Of a DNA stretch of 64,000 bases, positions 53,706 to 62,778 are shown piece after piece. A program made the position numbers and the translations under genes. How positions within the stretch are numbered: position 1 is the first letter of the stretch; the number at the start of each line of letters is the position of its first letter. The notes under the pieces are model-generated. The model did no database searches. It was not told the DNA's origin and saw only the letters and a list, made by a program, of their open reading frames with translations. Source of the stretch: Rhizobium giardinii bv. giardinii H152 (GTDB taxonomy: Bacteria; Pseudomonadota; Alphaproteobacteria; Rhizobiales; Rhizobiaceae). The stretch spans positions 1 to 64,000 of the forward strand of contig NZ_KB902657.1 of the NCBI RefSeq assembly GCF_000379605.1, given 5' to 3'.

Positions 53706-54644
53706 TTATTTCTTCATCTTCGAGAAGAGGTCTTTGACCGCTTCGAAGTCCTTGTCGATACGTGCCTGCGCCTCGGCAGAGCCCTGCCAGTAGACTTCGG
53801 CGCCGCTTGTTGCGGCGATTTGCTTTGCCTGCTCGGACATCATGGCCCTTTCCGCGATTGCGGCGAGCTTGTCCTTTACGTCTTGGGGCGTGCCCTTTGG
53901 TACAAAAAGCCCAGACCACAGAGAGAAGGTTGGACCCGTGATCTGGTCGCGCAGCAGAGGCGCTTCAGGAAAGACCGAAATCGGCTTTTCAGTATAGGCC
54001 GCGATGATCTTGATATCGTCCTTACAGGCCAGCACCAGCCCGACGGTGGAGTTCATTACGTCGGCATCGCCATTGGCAAGCGTCGTGCAGTCCGTCGCGT
54101 CGTAGCCTGTTTCAGTCGAGAACTTGAAACCGAGCTGGCGCGCAGCCTCAAACGTCTGCTGCGCAGGGATCGTCTCAAAGCCGAAATGGGCCAGCTTGAC
54201 CGGGTTATTCTTCGCGTACTCGGCCAGTTCGGCAAGATTATTGTAGGGCGCGTCCTTCTTGGCGGCGAGGATAAAGGGGAAGTTCATATTGAGACCGACG
54301 ACTTCCATGTCTTCGCGCCCGAAGGGCGTGATGCCCTGCACGATGTAGCTCGTCGGAATGTCGATCAGAAAGTTGCCAACCGTATAGCCGTCTGCGGCGG
54401 AGGTCAGCACAGACTGGGCACCTTCGACACCGTATCCGCCGGGCCGGTTTACTACCTTTGCGGGGACGCCTGTCTGCTTCGTAAACTCTTCGGCTATCAC
54501 GCGAACAAGCTGGTCATCCACATCTCCCGGCGGCCAGGGTTCGATAATCGTTATAGGCCGCTCCGGGTATTCGGCTTGAACATTTCCGACCATTCCGGTT
54601 GACGCCATGAGCGCAATAAGAGCGCCGTTCAGGAAATTTTTCAT
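53706..54644 (-). CDS. tctC: TctC/Bug-family periplasmic binding protein
   Basis: Solute-binding protein of the TTT transporter, 312 residues. The signal peptide is residues 1-25 (MKNFLNGALIALMASTGMVGNVQA). The mature part shows Bug-family features: YPERPITIIEPWPPGDVDDQLVRVIAEEF, VPAKVVNRPGG, GYTVGNFL, and AKNNPVKLAHFG. Unusually for the family, the ligand loop that is often PGG/PGS is EPWPPGDVDDQ, so a non-citrate ligand is plausible. It is the first gene of the minus-strand operon and diverges from the IclR gene. Confidence 0.93.
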   Translation of the reverse strand: MKNFLNGALIALMASTGMVGNVQAEYPERPITIIEPWPPGDVDDQLVRVIAEEFTKQTGVPAKVVNRPGGYGVEGAQSVLTSAADGYTVGNFLIDIPTSYIVQGITPFGREDMEVVGLNMNFPFILAAKKDAPYNNLAELAEYAKNNPVKLAHFGFETIPAQQTFEAARQLGFKFSTETGYDATDCTTLANGDADVMNSTVGLVLACKDDIKIIAAYTEKPISVFPEAPLLRDQITGPTFSLWSGLFVPKGTPQDVKDKLAAIAERAMMSEQAKQIAATSGAEVYWQGSAEAQARIDKDFEAVKDLFSKMKK

Positions 54645-54690
54645 TCGATTCCTCCAGTTGGGTTGCGTGCTGTTCCATTATTATCTACGC

Positions 54691-54701
54691 TGTTTCAAAC
54701 A
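54691..54701. promoter_or_regulatory. Candidate IclR operator between tctC and iclR
   Basis: TGTTTCAAACA is a perfect 11-base palindrome centred on C, with CATGTTGCATC directly after it. It lies in the 112-bp divergent gap, 56 bases before the IclR gene and 47 before tctC, a natural place for the regulator to control both operons. Confidence 0.4.
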
Positions 54702-54756
54702 TGTTGCATCCGCGACTAGTTTCTGTCAAGTATCTAAAGATTGCGGGGATTAGAAA

Positions 54757-55581
54757 ATGATCGAGAGCAAAGACAAGCGTCCTGGTTCCACCATGAAAAC
54801 GATCGATAAAGCCATGTTTTTACTTGGCTTTTTCGCACCTGAAACGCCTGAATATCGACTTAGCGATCTTGCGCGCGCAGCTGACATGGACAAGGTCACA
54901 ACGATGCGGATCCTCGCTTCGCTTGTTGCCAGTGGTTTTGTGGAACAGCACCCGGAGACCCGGCGCTACCGTCTGGGCACCGCAGTCCTGCGGCTCGCCC
55001 GCATCCGTGAGGCGAGTTTTCCGGTGATTGCGGTACTACAGCCGATACTTGAGACCCTAACGGGAGAGGTCGGGGAATCGACGCATGCATGCTTATTCTC
55101 CGGCAAGGGCATGACGACAATCGCTATTGCCGAGCCGCACCGATCTACGAGAGTATTTATTGATCCGGCGCAGCCTCTTCCCATCCACGCCACAGCTTCC
55201 GGCCTGGTGTTTCTGGCCTACGCAGACGATGCGATCGTCAATGAAGCGCTGCGGCGCCTCAATGTACCGACAACCTATACCGATAGCACCGTCAAGTCTG
55301 AGACTGAGCTTCGACAGCGGCTTGAGGAGATACGGAAGAACGGCTGCGCCATCTCCAGCAGGAGTTTTGAAAATGACGTCACTGGTATCGCCGCTCCAAT
55401 TTTCAATTGGCACGGCAAGATCCAGGCGACGATCTCAGCGGCATGCATCTCCACGCGCATGACACCAGAGCTGGAACGCGAAATTGAGGGCGTTGTGCTG
55501 CGGGCATCGGTCACGGCAACCCGGGCAATGGGTGGAGAGCCGCCGAATACCTTTCTCATGAAGATCAAGGAGAACGCGTAA
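54757..55581 (+). CDS. IclR-family transcriptional regulator
   Basis: A 274-residue IclR-type regulator. The N-terminal winged helix-turn-helix is about residues 10-75 (TMKTIDKAMFLLGFFAPETPEYRLSDLARAADMDKVTTMRILASL). The C-terminal ligand-binding domain contains IHATASGLVFLAYADD, RLEEIRKNGCAISSRSFENDVTGIAAPIFNWHGKIQATIS. It most likely senses the imported substrate or a product and controls the divergent tct operon and its own. The next gene begins right after its stop (TAAATG). The effector is unknown. Confidence 0.93.
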   Translation: MIESKDKRPGSTMKTIDKAMFLLGFFAPETPEYRLSDLARAADMDKVTTMRILASLVASGFVEQHPETRRYRLGTAVLRLARIREASFPVIAVLQPILETLTGEVGESTHACLFSGKGMTTIAIAEPHRSTRVFIDPAQPLPIHATASGLVFLAYADDAIVNEALRRLNVPTTYTDSTVKSETELRQRLEEIRKNGCAISSRSFENDVTGIAAPIFNWHGKIQATISAACISTRMTPELEREIEGVVLRASVTATRAMGGEPPNTFLMKIKENA

Positions 55582-56229
55582 ATGACGCGAAGAGCACTGG
55601 TGCTGGACTTTGGAGGGGTGATCTCGAAAACCCTCTTCGAGACGCATGACCTGAGCGAAAGGGCGCTCGACCTTGCCGCTGGTACTTTGACCTGGCGTGG
55701 CCCTTTTGACGTCGACACGGATCCGCCCTGGCGCGACATGCAGGCCGGCGTCATCACCGAGCGCGACTATTGGACCACGCGCGCTCGCGAGACCGGAAGG
55801 CTTGTGGGCAAGGATTGGGACACACTGCCGCCCTTCCTGACCGCCGTTCGCGGCAACGATCCATCGGAAGTCATCCGTCCCGAAGCGCTTGAAGCGATCG
55901 GCGCAGCAAAGCGTGCGGGCCATCGATTGGCCATTCTATCCAATGAACTCGATCTCTTCTATGGCAAGGAGTTCCGCGCCAAGCTGCCGTTCCTCGCCGA
56001 TTTCGACCTGATCGTCGATGCCACATATACCGAGATCCTGAAGCCCGATCCACGCGCTTTCGCCTTTATTACCAACGGCCTGTCAATAGACGCCGGCGAC
56101 TGCGTTTTCGTCGACGATCAGTTGAAGAACATCCGTGGCGGCGAGGCTATTGGGATGTCCTGCGTGCATTTCGATGTAACCCGCCCAGGCGCTAGCTATG
56201 AGCGCGCTCTCTCGCTTCTTTCCGCCTGA
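55582..56229 (+). CDS. HAD-family hydrolase
   Basis: A 215-residue haloacid-dehalogenase-superfamily protein (subfamily IA type). Motif I is ALVLDFGGVIS; a cap follows; motif II is RLAILSNELD; motif III/IV is ILKPDPRAFAFI and DCVFVDDQLKNIRGG. In motif I the second Asp is replaced by Gly, as seen in HADs of the soluble epoxide hydrolase N-terminal/YihX type. The physiological substrate is unknown; small phosphorylated or halogenated compounds are possible. It starts one base after iclR ends and lies 29 bases before the aminotransferase gene. Confidence 0.88.
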   Translation: MTRRALVLDFGGVISKTLFETHDLSERALDLAAGTLTWRGPFDVDTDPPWRDMQAGVITERDYWTTRARETGRLVGKDWDTLPPFLTAVRGNDPSEVIRPEALEAIGAAKRAGHRLAILSNELDLFYGKEFRAKLPFLADFDLIVDATYTEILKPDPRAFAFITNGLSIDAGDCVFVDDQLKNIRGGEAIGMSCVHFDVTRPGASYERALSLLSA

Positions 56230-56258
56230 ACAAAACCGATTCCAAGGAGTACGATACG

Positions 56259-57614
56259 ATGGCCGATAGCAACTTCCTGACCGAGCACAACGCCCGCCAT
56301 GTCTGGCATCCAATGGCACATCCAGCAGAAATGCGGGCCAATCCTCCGACGATCATAACTGGTGGGGAAGGGGCGGAAATCATTGATATAGACGGCAAAC
56401 GGTTGCTCGATGGCGTGGGAGGCCTCTGGAATGTCAACCTCGGCTATTCCTGCGATGCGGTCAAACATGCGATCACGACGCAACTGAACGAGTTGCCGTA
56501 TTACTCAGCTTTCCGCGGCACCACCAACGGGCCTTTAATAGAACTATCCGTAGCTCTTGCCGAATTTTTCGGCCCCGATGGCATGGTACGCAGCTTCTTT
56601 ACATCGGGTGGATCCGACAGCGTTGAAACAGCGCTTCGCCTTGCCCGGCAGTTCCACAAAATCAATGGCCAACCGGAGCGGACGAAATTTGTATCGTTAA
56701 AGAAAGGCTATCACGGCACACATTTTGGCGGGGCGAGTGTCAATGGAAATCAAAATTTCCGTCGCGCCTATGAGCCGCTCCTACCGGGCACTATCCATCT
56801 GGCAGCACCGTATGCCTATCGTAACCCATTCAATACCGATGACCCGAAGCTGATCGCAGACGCCATTATCCGGCAGTTCGCCGACGAGATCGCCTTCAAT
56901 GGCGCGGACACTATTGCTGCCCTCATCATGGAGCCAGTACTTGGCGCCGGAGGCGTCATCGTTCCACATGAGAGTCTGATGCCTGGGCTGCGCACGCTCT
57001 GTGACAAAAACGGGATCCTGCTAATCGCCGATGAGGTCATCACTGCCTTCGGCCGCACCGGTGCGTGGTCTGGAAGTCGGCTCTGGGGCGTTCAGCCGGA
57101 CATGATGTGCTCGGCGAAGGCCATCACCAATGGCTACTTCCCTTTCGGTGCTGTCATGATCGGCAGTCGCATCGCGGACGCTTTCGAAGCTGACCGTACA
57201 GCCATGGGGAGCATCGGTCATGGCTATACCTACTCCGGTCACCCTGTTGGAGCAGCAGCTGCCCTCGCCTGCCTTACCGAAACGATCAAGCAGGATCTGC
57301 CCACGAATGCAGCAGCGCGCGGTGTGGAATTGCTCGATGGCCTGAATGATCTGCAGGCTCGTCACCCGATCATCGGCGATGTACGCGGCAAGGGTCTGAT
57401 GTGCGCGCTCGAATTGGTTGCCAACAGGGACGATAAGACGCCGGCCGGGAAAGATGTCGTGGGCAAGGTCTATCAGGGCGCCTATGACGCCGGCGTGATG
57501 ATCCGCACGTCGGGCAACAACATCATCCTGTCGCCGACGCTGATCATTTCAAAGGCCGATGTCGCGCGCATTCTTGACGCTCTCGATGCGGGACTGAAGT
57601 CCGCGCACAACTGA
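56259..57614 (+). CDS. Class III (omega) aminotransferase
   Basis: PLP-dependent aminotransferase of class III, 451 residues. PLP Lys287 (CSAKAITNGYFPFGAV), the Asp of the PLP ring site in LLIADEVITAFGRTG and the SGGSDSVETALRLAR phosphate loop are present. It resembles beta-alanine, taurine or putrescine:pyruvate aminotransferases. In this cluster it could deaminate the amino compound left after demethylation, giving an aldehyde for the aldehyde dehydrogenase. That link is inference. A ribosome site (AAGGAG) lies nine bases before the ATG. A hairpin follows the stop. Confidence 0.93.
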   Translation: MADSNFLTEHNARHVWHPMAHPAEMRANPPTIITGGEGAEIIDIDGKRLLDGVGGLWNVNLGYSCDAVKHAITTQLNELPYYSAFRGTTNGPLIELSVALAEFFGPDGMVRSFFTSGGSDSVETALRLARQFHKINGQPERTKFVSLKKGYHGTHFGGASVNGNQNFRRAYEPLLPGTIHLAAPYAYRNPFNTDDPKLIADAIIRQFADEIAFNGADTIAALIMEPVLGAGGVIVPHESLMPGLRTLCDKNGILLIADEVITAFGRTGAWSGSRLWGVQPDMMCSAKAITNGYFPFGAVMIGSRIADAFEADRTAMGSIGHGYTYSGHPVGAAAALACLTETIKQDLPTNAAARGVELLDGLNDLQARHPIIGDVRGKGLMCALELVANRDDKTPAGKDVVGKVYQGAYDAGVMIRTSGNNIILSPTLIISKADVARILDALDAGLKSAHN

Positions 57615-57625
57615 TATTGTTCGGA

Positions 57626-57650
57626 GATCGGGAGGCTGGACCTCCCGGTC
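57626..57650 (+). terminator. Hairpin after the aminotransferase gene
   Basis: GATCGGGAGG and CCTCCCGGTC pair over ten positions (one G-U) around CTGGA, 11 bases after the stop. It is followed by no T-run but sits exactly at the end of the iclR-HAD-aminotransferase operon. Confidence 0.6.
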
Positions 57651-57782
57651 GCCAGGCTATCAAAGGAATTCTAAGTGGCCGCACGCCACGGAAAACAAGG
57701 CTTCGAAATTAAGCCATAGGAGCACGAGCCTGGTCTAAGAGACAAACGCAACGCAAGCCGCAGCAGGCGATCGCCGTTGAAT

Positions 57783-59726
57783 TCAGCCTGCCAGCTCCGC
57801 TAGACCGGCGAACAGGACAAGCGCCTGCGGATTAGCAAGCGCTTCTTGATTCTTGACTGGCCGCCCATGCACAACCTCACGCACCGCAAGCTCGACCACC
57901 TTGCCGGTCTTGGTCATCGGAATATCGGCAACGCCGATAATCTTTGCTGGCACGTGCCGTGGTGAAGCCCCCGTTCGGATCTTCTGCTTGATTTTTTGTG
58001 TCAGGGCCGCGTCGATCGTCACGCCGCTGCGGAGCTTGACGAAGAGGACCACGCGAACGTCGTTGTCCCAATCCTGGCCGATGCAGACGGCGCTTTCGAT
58101 CTCGGTCATCCGCTCCAGCTGGTTGTAAATCTCGGCCGTGCCAATCCGGACACCGCCGGGGTTCAGCGTTGCATCCGAGCGACCATGGATCACGATGCCG
58201 CCATGGCCGGTCCATTCCGCAAAATCCCCATGGCACCAGTTATCTTCGAAGCGCTCGAAATATGCAGAGCGGAAGCGCGAGCGGTCCGGGTCGTTCCAGA
58301 AGCCGATTGGCATCGCAGGGAATGCACAGGTGCAAACCAGTTCGCCTTTGCCGCTCAGCAGCGGCTGGCCGAGGTCGTCGAAAACCTCGACTGCCATGCC
58401 CAATCCCGGCCCCTGGATTTCGCCGGACCAAACCGGCTTCACCGGATTGCCAAGCACGAAGCAGGAAACGATATCGGTGCCGCCTGACATCGAGGCGAGG
58501 CTCACGTCGGGCTTTATGTCTCGGTATACATAGTCGAAACTGGCGGGCGACAAGGGCGAGCCGGTTGACAGTACAGCTGTCAGATGGTCCAGCCGATGAC
58601 TTCCACGCGGCTTTAGTTCTGCCTTGGCAAGGGCATCGAGATACTTGGCCGAGGTGCCGAAGATGGAAAACTGCTCCTCTTCGGCATAATCCCACAAGAC
58701 CTTTGCATCGGGCGAAAAGGGAGAGCCATCGTATAGGCAAAGCGTGGCCCCGCTCGCCAGACCCGAAACCAGCCAGTTCCACATCATCCAGCCACAGGTC
58801 GTATAGTAGAAGAGGCGATCTCCGCCCCCGAGATTGCAATGGAACCGCTGTTCCTTCAGATGCTGGAGCAGCGTTCCCCCGGCTGAGTGGACAATGCATT
58901 TCGGCACGCCCGTCGTCCCCGATGAAAACAGGATGATCAGCGGATGGGAAAATGGCAATTGCTCGAAGACGGGTTCGCGCGCGTCATGGGAGGACATGAA
59001 AGCCTCAAGTGTGCGCCCATTCGACAGCGTAGCGGCAAGGCTTTCCGCTCCGCCACAATACTCCACGATAACGACCGGAACGCCGAGCCGTGGCTCCAGC
59101 GCCGTCACCTTCTCGCCGACATCGATGCGTTTGCCGTTATACCAGTAGCCGTCGCAGGCTAGGAATAGTTTTGGCTCGATCTGGCCGAAACGGTCCATCA
59201 CACCCTGTTCGCCAAAATCAGGAGAACACGACGACCAGATGGCCCCGATCGACGCTGCCGCGAGCATGCAGGCTACCGTTTCTGGCACGTTTGGTAACAT
59301 TGCGGCGATGCGGTCGCCCGGTCCGATCCCCAGTGACCGGTAGGCCTGCTGAACACGCGAGACGGTCTCGGTGAGCCTGTCCCAGCTCCAACGGCTTGCC
59401 ACTTTATCTTCACCGCGAAAGATCAACGCATCGTCGACACCGCGTTTTGCGAGCAGATTTTCCGCGAAGTTCAGCCTGGCCTCTGGGAAAAACCTGTCCT
59501 CCAGAATTTTGCCGGTCTCAAGTAAAGCCGTCTCGCCCTTATGGCCCTGCACGCCACAATAGTCCCAGAGCCCCGACCAGAATGAGCCGCGCTGGCGGAC
59601 GGACCATTGGTGAAAAGCGTCATGGGATGGTAGGGAAACGCCGAACCTTTCCGCGCACCAAAGCCGAAAGCGGGTGATCTCCGCTTCTTCAATGCGCGTT
59701 TCACTCGGCGTAAAATGCAGCGCCAT
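57783..59726 (-). CDS. Acetoacetyl-CoA synthetase
   Basis: Acyl-CoA synthetase that activates acetoacetate (acetoacetate + CoA + ATP). It has 647 residues from the ATG at 59726, preceded by GGAGGG. ATGs and a GTG up to 59759 also lie in frame. Signature parts are LNFAENLLAKRG, IWSSCSPDFGEQGVMDRFGQIEPKLFLACDGYWYNGK, the AMP-binding loop FSSGTTGVPKCIVHSAGGTLLQHLKE and the C-terminal catalytic Lys in MTKTGKVVELAVREVVHG. Together with the fumarylacetoacetase upstream in the same operon it disposes of acetoacetate from aromatic-ring cleavage. Last gene of that operon. Confidence 0.93.
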   Translation of the reverse strand: MALHFTPSETRIEEAEITRFRLWCAERFGVSLPSHDAFHQWSVRQRGSFWSGLWDYCGVQGHKGETALLETGKILEDRFFPEARLNFAENLLAKRGVDDALIFRGEDKVASRWSWDRLTETVSRVQQAYRSLGIGPGDRIAAMLPNVPETVACMLAAASIGAIWSSCSPDFGEQGVMDRFGQIEPKLFLACDGYWYNGKRIDVGEKVTALEPRLGVPVVIVEYCGGAESLAATLSNGRTLEAFMSSHDAREPVFEQLPFSHPLIILFSSGTTGVPKCIVHSAGGTLLQHLKEQRFHCNLGGGDRLFYYTTCGWMMWNWLVSGLASGATLCLYDGSPFSPDAKVLWDYAEEEQFSIFGTSAKYLDALAKAELKPRGSHRLDHLTAVLSTGSPLSPASFDYVYRDIKPDVSLASMSGGTDIVSCFVLGNPVKPVWSGEIQGPGLGMAVEVFDDLGQPLLSGKGELVCTCAFPAMPIGFWNDPDRSRFRSAYFERFEDNWCHGDFAEWTGHGGIVIHGRSDATLNPGGVRIGTAEIYNQLERMTEIESAVCIGQDWDNDVRVVLFVKLRSGVTIDAALTQKIKQKIRTGASPRHVPAKIIGVADIPMTKTGKVVELAVREVVHGRPVKNQEALANPQALVLFAGLAELAG

Positions 59727-59977
59727 GCTTCCCTCCATCACACGATCCCCTTCTAACACTGTCGCGGCCTTGGGGCCGCCGGCCCGTCATTTCCGTTCTA
59801 CTCGCCAGCATCACGCCACCATGTCTGGATGGCAGTGCCAAACGACAGTGCAAATGACGGGCCGGATAGTAGCCAACTCACTTCGACCGACGCACCCTGT
59901 TGGTGTGGCCGCTTCCTCGCAAAGCCACCACGCCCCTGCTTCACGAGCCGATCCGACAGATAATGCCGGTAACACCG

Positions 59978-60175
59978 TCAGGTCGCAGCACGCACGTTTC
60001 GTGCAAGGGCGAGTGCCTCGGCGATGACGGCATGATCACCGATCTGGTTCATCAGGATGAGGATCAGACGGGCGTTCATGGCGTGGCTCTCGGCTTCCGA
60101 AAGGCCCTCATGCGCCTTGATCAAAAGCGCATAGGATTCGTCGGGCCGGTCGAAATTGGGCCTAGTCTCAAGCAT
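59978..60175 (-). CDS. DUF2783 family small protein
   Basis: A 65-residue protein (MLETRPNFDRPDESYALLIKAHEGLSEAESHAMNARLILILMNQIGDHAVIAEALALARN). It fits DUF2783, small helical proteins found next to FAD-dependent aromatic hydroxylases. The start at 60175 overlaps the hydroxylase stop by eight bases (ATGCTTGA), which indicates coupled translation. An ATG three codons earlier also exists. The role is unknown; a partner or stabiliser of the hydroxylase is possible. It ends 251 bases before the synthetase start, a gap in which nothing else is seen. Confidence 0.85.
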   Translation of the reverse strand: MLETRPNFDRPDESYALLIKAHEGLSEAESHAMNARLILILMNQIGDHAVIAEALALARNVRAAT

Positions 60176-61802
60176 CCACGACATCCTTTGCAATGGCGCG
60201 GCCAACGGCGGCGGCGACGACCTCTTCATCGAAATGCTCGAAGCGCGCGGCCACATGCTGATCCGGGCGTATAAGGTAAACAGCGCTCGTCGCATTCCCG
60301 AGATAGCGTTCGCCAAGGGCCTTGTTGTCACGGCCTGAGACCGAGAGTACGCTCAACGGGATGCCACAGGCGGAAAATGTCGTCGGAACATCGGCATCGA
60401 TAGCAAGAAGGGTGAAATTGCCGCCAAGCAGGCGAAGCAACCAGTCAGCGCCGATAGGCGCGTCCGGGCAGGGGCTCCCGGGTCGCGTTCGGGCAGGAAA
60501 GCTCGCCACGTCAGGACCATTTAGTGGAGAACCATCGTAGGTACAAGGCATGGACAGACGACCGGAGTTGACGACCGTTCGCGCGAAGGGAACAGTCTCG
60601 GCGAGCTGGAGCACGGCGTCGCGGAAAAGCTTTGAAATGGCTGATTTCGGGGTAATGAAATCCGTCGCCCGCGTCGAGTTCGCGATATTCTCGTCCGCTC
60701 CGTAGACCCGCTCGCTGTCGTAGCTATCGAGCAGCGTATCAGGCGCAAGTCCCTGCACCACGAGGGCAAGCTTCCAGCCGAGATTGTCGGCGTCCTGCAT
60801 GCCTGAATTCGCGCCGCGTGCGCCAAAGGGCGACACCTGATGCGCCGAGTCCCCAGCAAAGAGAACCGGCCCGTTGCGGAACTTCTCCATGCGGCGACAC
60901 TGGAATGTATAGATCGAGCACCAGTCCAGCTCGTAGTCCACATCTGGCCCGAGCATTGCGCTCACGCGCGCTCTGATATTCTCCGGCTTGAGTTCCTTTT
61001 GCCGATCGATATTCCAGCCAAGCTGGAAATCGATGCGCCAGATGTCATCGGGTTGCTTGTGAAGAAGGGCGCTGTCACCCGACTTGAAATGCGGCTCGAA
61101 CCAGAACCAGCGCTCGGTCGGAAAATTCGCCTTCATCTTTACGTCGGCAATCAGGAAGTTGTCCTCGAACACGCGTCCGTCAAAGCCATGACCCAGCATG
61201 GAACGTATGGGAGAGCGAGCGCCATCACATGCGACTAGCCAATCCGCCTCCAACACATAAGGACCGTCCGGTGTCATAACATCGATCGTTACGTGATCCT
61301 CATGCCGCACCACGGCGTCGATACGGTTGCTGCCGCGAATCTCAATTGGCGCGCCCTGGCTCTGCGCCTTGACGATGGCCTCATGGAGGAACTTCTCAAA
61401 CAGCGGCTGCTGGAGATTGATAAAGGCGGGAAAGGCATGACCGTCTTCCGGCAACAAATTGAACTCATAGAGCAGCCTGTTGTCGTGAAAGACCTTTCCA
61501 ATGTTCCATTGCACGCCTTTCGCCAGCATAGACACACCCGCGCCAAGGCGATCGCATATTTCCAGCGTTCGTTTGGCAAAGCAGATGGCCCGGCTGCCGA
61601 GCCCCACTCCCTCCTGGTCGTCACAAACGAGAACCGGAACGCCGCGCAGGCCAAGATCGAGTGCGGTTGCAAGCCCCACTGGCCCGCCGCCAGCGACGAC
61701 CACCTTGTGCCTGATCGGCGTTACGGCGGTCTGGTCCGGTGACTTGACGTAAGGATACAGGCGGAACGCTAGCGGGTAGCGCTCCGTGACGGGAGTTCTC
61801 AT
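60168..61802 (-). CDS. FAD-dependent aromatic hydroxylase (MhpA-like)
   Basis: Class A flavoprotein monooxygenase of 544 residues. It has the nucleotide site VVVAGGGPVGLATALDLGLRG, the DG fingerprint WLVACDGARSPIRSMLG, and the GD motif GPVLFAGDSAHQVSPFGARGANSGMQDADNLGWKLA. The build is that of phenolic hydroxylases such as MhpA. Placed between fahA and the acetoacetyl-CoA synthetase gene, it may hydroxylate a monohydroxyphenylacetate to homogentisate (inference from context). A strong ribosome site GGAGGAGG precedes the start. Operon partner DUF2783 overlaps its end. Confidence 0.9.
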   Translation of the reverse strand: MRTPVTERYPLAFRLYPYVKSPDQTAVTPIRHKVVVAGGGPVGLATALDLGLRGVPVLVCDDQEGVGLGSRAICFAKRTLEICDRLGAGVSMLAKGVQWNIGKVFHDNRLLYEFNLLPEDGHAFPAFINLQQPLFEKFLHEAIVKAQSQGAPIEIRGSNRIDAVVRHEDHVTIDVMTPDGPYVLEADWLVACDGARSPIRSMLGHGFDGRVFEDNFLIADVKMKANFPTERWFWFEPHFKSGDSALLHKQPDDIWRIDFQLGWNIDRQKELKPENIRARVSAMLGPDVDYELDWCSIYTFQCRRMEKFRNGPVLFAGDSAHQVSPFGARGANSGMQDADNLGWKLALVVQGLAPDTLLDSYDSERVYGADENIANSTRATDFITPKSAISKLFRDAVLQLAETVPFARTVVNSGRLSMPCTYDGSPLNGPDVASFPARTRPGSPCPDAPIGADWLLRLLGGNFTLLAIDADVPTTFSACGIPLSVLSVSGRDNKALGERYLGNATSAVYLIRPDQHVAARFEHFDEEVVAAAVGRAIAKDVVDA

Positions 61803-61823
61803 GATCCCTCCTCCGGGAAACGG

Positions 61824-62774
61824 TTAGCCTTGAAGGTCTGCCCACATCTGCATGTCGCGCTCGGCTGTCCAGATACGCGGATGGTCGATACCGCGCGCCT
61901 CGTCATAGGCCCGCGCCACATTGAACGGCAGGCAATGTTCGTAGATGGCATAATCCTTGAACTTCGGATCGCACTCGGAACGCACAGCGTCCCATGCCTC
62001 GCGGAGCGAGCCCCCACGTGCGGCAATGCGCACCACCGGCTTGTAGGTTGAGTCCACGAAATCCCTGGTTCGGTCGAGGGCGCCATTCACTGCATCGCGG
62101 CCGATCACTGCATCGCCGCGGCCCGGTGCGATGGCCGCGAGGTCATAGGCGCGGATTGCCTCCAGGGTCGCACCCCATTCGGCAAAATGCCCGTCGCCGC
62201 AATAGCAGGCCGAATGCGCCTCGACGATATCGCCCGTGAACATGACATTCTGGTCTGGCACGTGAATGACGGCATCGCCGGCAGTATGAGCGCGGCCGAC
62301 TTGCATGATATCGACGCGGCGCTTACCCAGAAAAACAGACATCTTGCCGTTGAAGGTCGTTGTAGGCCAAGTCAGACCCGGAATGGACTCATGACCCTGG
62401 AACAGGCGTGGAAAGCGCTGAAATTCACTTTCCCAATCCTCCTGCCCGCGCTCGACCACCATCTTACGCGCAGCTTCCGACATGATTACCTGGCCGGCGT
62501 TGAAGGCACTGGCCCCGAGCACCCGCACCGCATGATAGTGCGTCAGCACAACATGGCTGATCGGCTTGTCGGTGACCGTGCGGACGCAGTCGATGACCTT
62601 TTGCGCCAGACGCGGCGTGGCCTGAGCTTCAACGATCATCACGCTTTCATCACCGATGATGACGCCCGAATTAGGATCGCCTTCGGCGGTAAAGGCATAG
62701 AGACCCTCCCCGACTTCTGTGAAGCTGATCTTCTTGTCGGCGAGGTCGCCTTGCGAAGCAAATGCTTTGGCCAT
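61824..62774 (-). CDS. Metallo-beta-lactamase-fold hydrolase with altered motif
   Basis: A 316-residue protein of the MBL fold. The first metal motif, usually THxHxDH, reads THYHAVR (residues 78-84): the two first histidines remain, but the Asp and last His are Val83 and Arg84. GRAHTAGDAVIHV and MFTGDIVEAHSACYCGDGH supply further histidine and aspartate ligands. The change suggests a single-metal enzyme or altered chemistry. The start at 62774 has AAGGA seven bases upstream; the frame extends upstream into fahA, which is rejected. It lies between fahA and the hydroxylase gene, so it belongs to the aromatic pathway, perhaps acting on a ring-cleavage intermediate; the role is unknown. Confidence 0.85.
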   Translation of the reverse strand: MAKAFASQGDLADKKISFTEVGEGLYAFTAEGDPNSGVIIGDESVMIVEAQATPRLAQKVIDCVRTVTDKPISHVVLTHYHAVRVLGASAFNAGQVIMSEAARKMVVERGQEDWESEFQRFPRLFQGHESIPGLTWPTTTFNGKMSVFLGKRRVDIMQVGRAHTAGDAVIHVPDQNVMFTGDIVEAHSACYCGDGHFAEWGATLEAIRAYDLAAIAPGRGDAVIGRDAVNGALDRTRDFVDSTYKPVVRIAARGGSLREAWDAVRSECDPKFKDYAIYEHCLPFNVARAYDEARGIDHPRIWTAERDMQMWADLQG

Positions 62775-62778
62775 GGAA

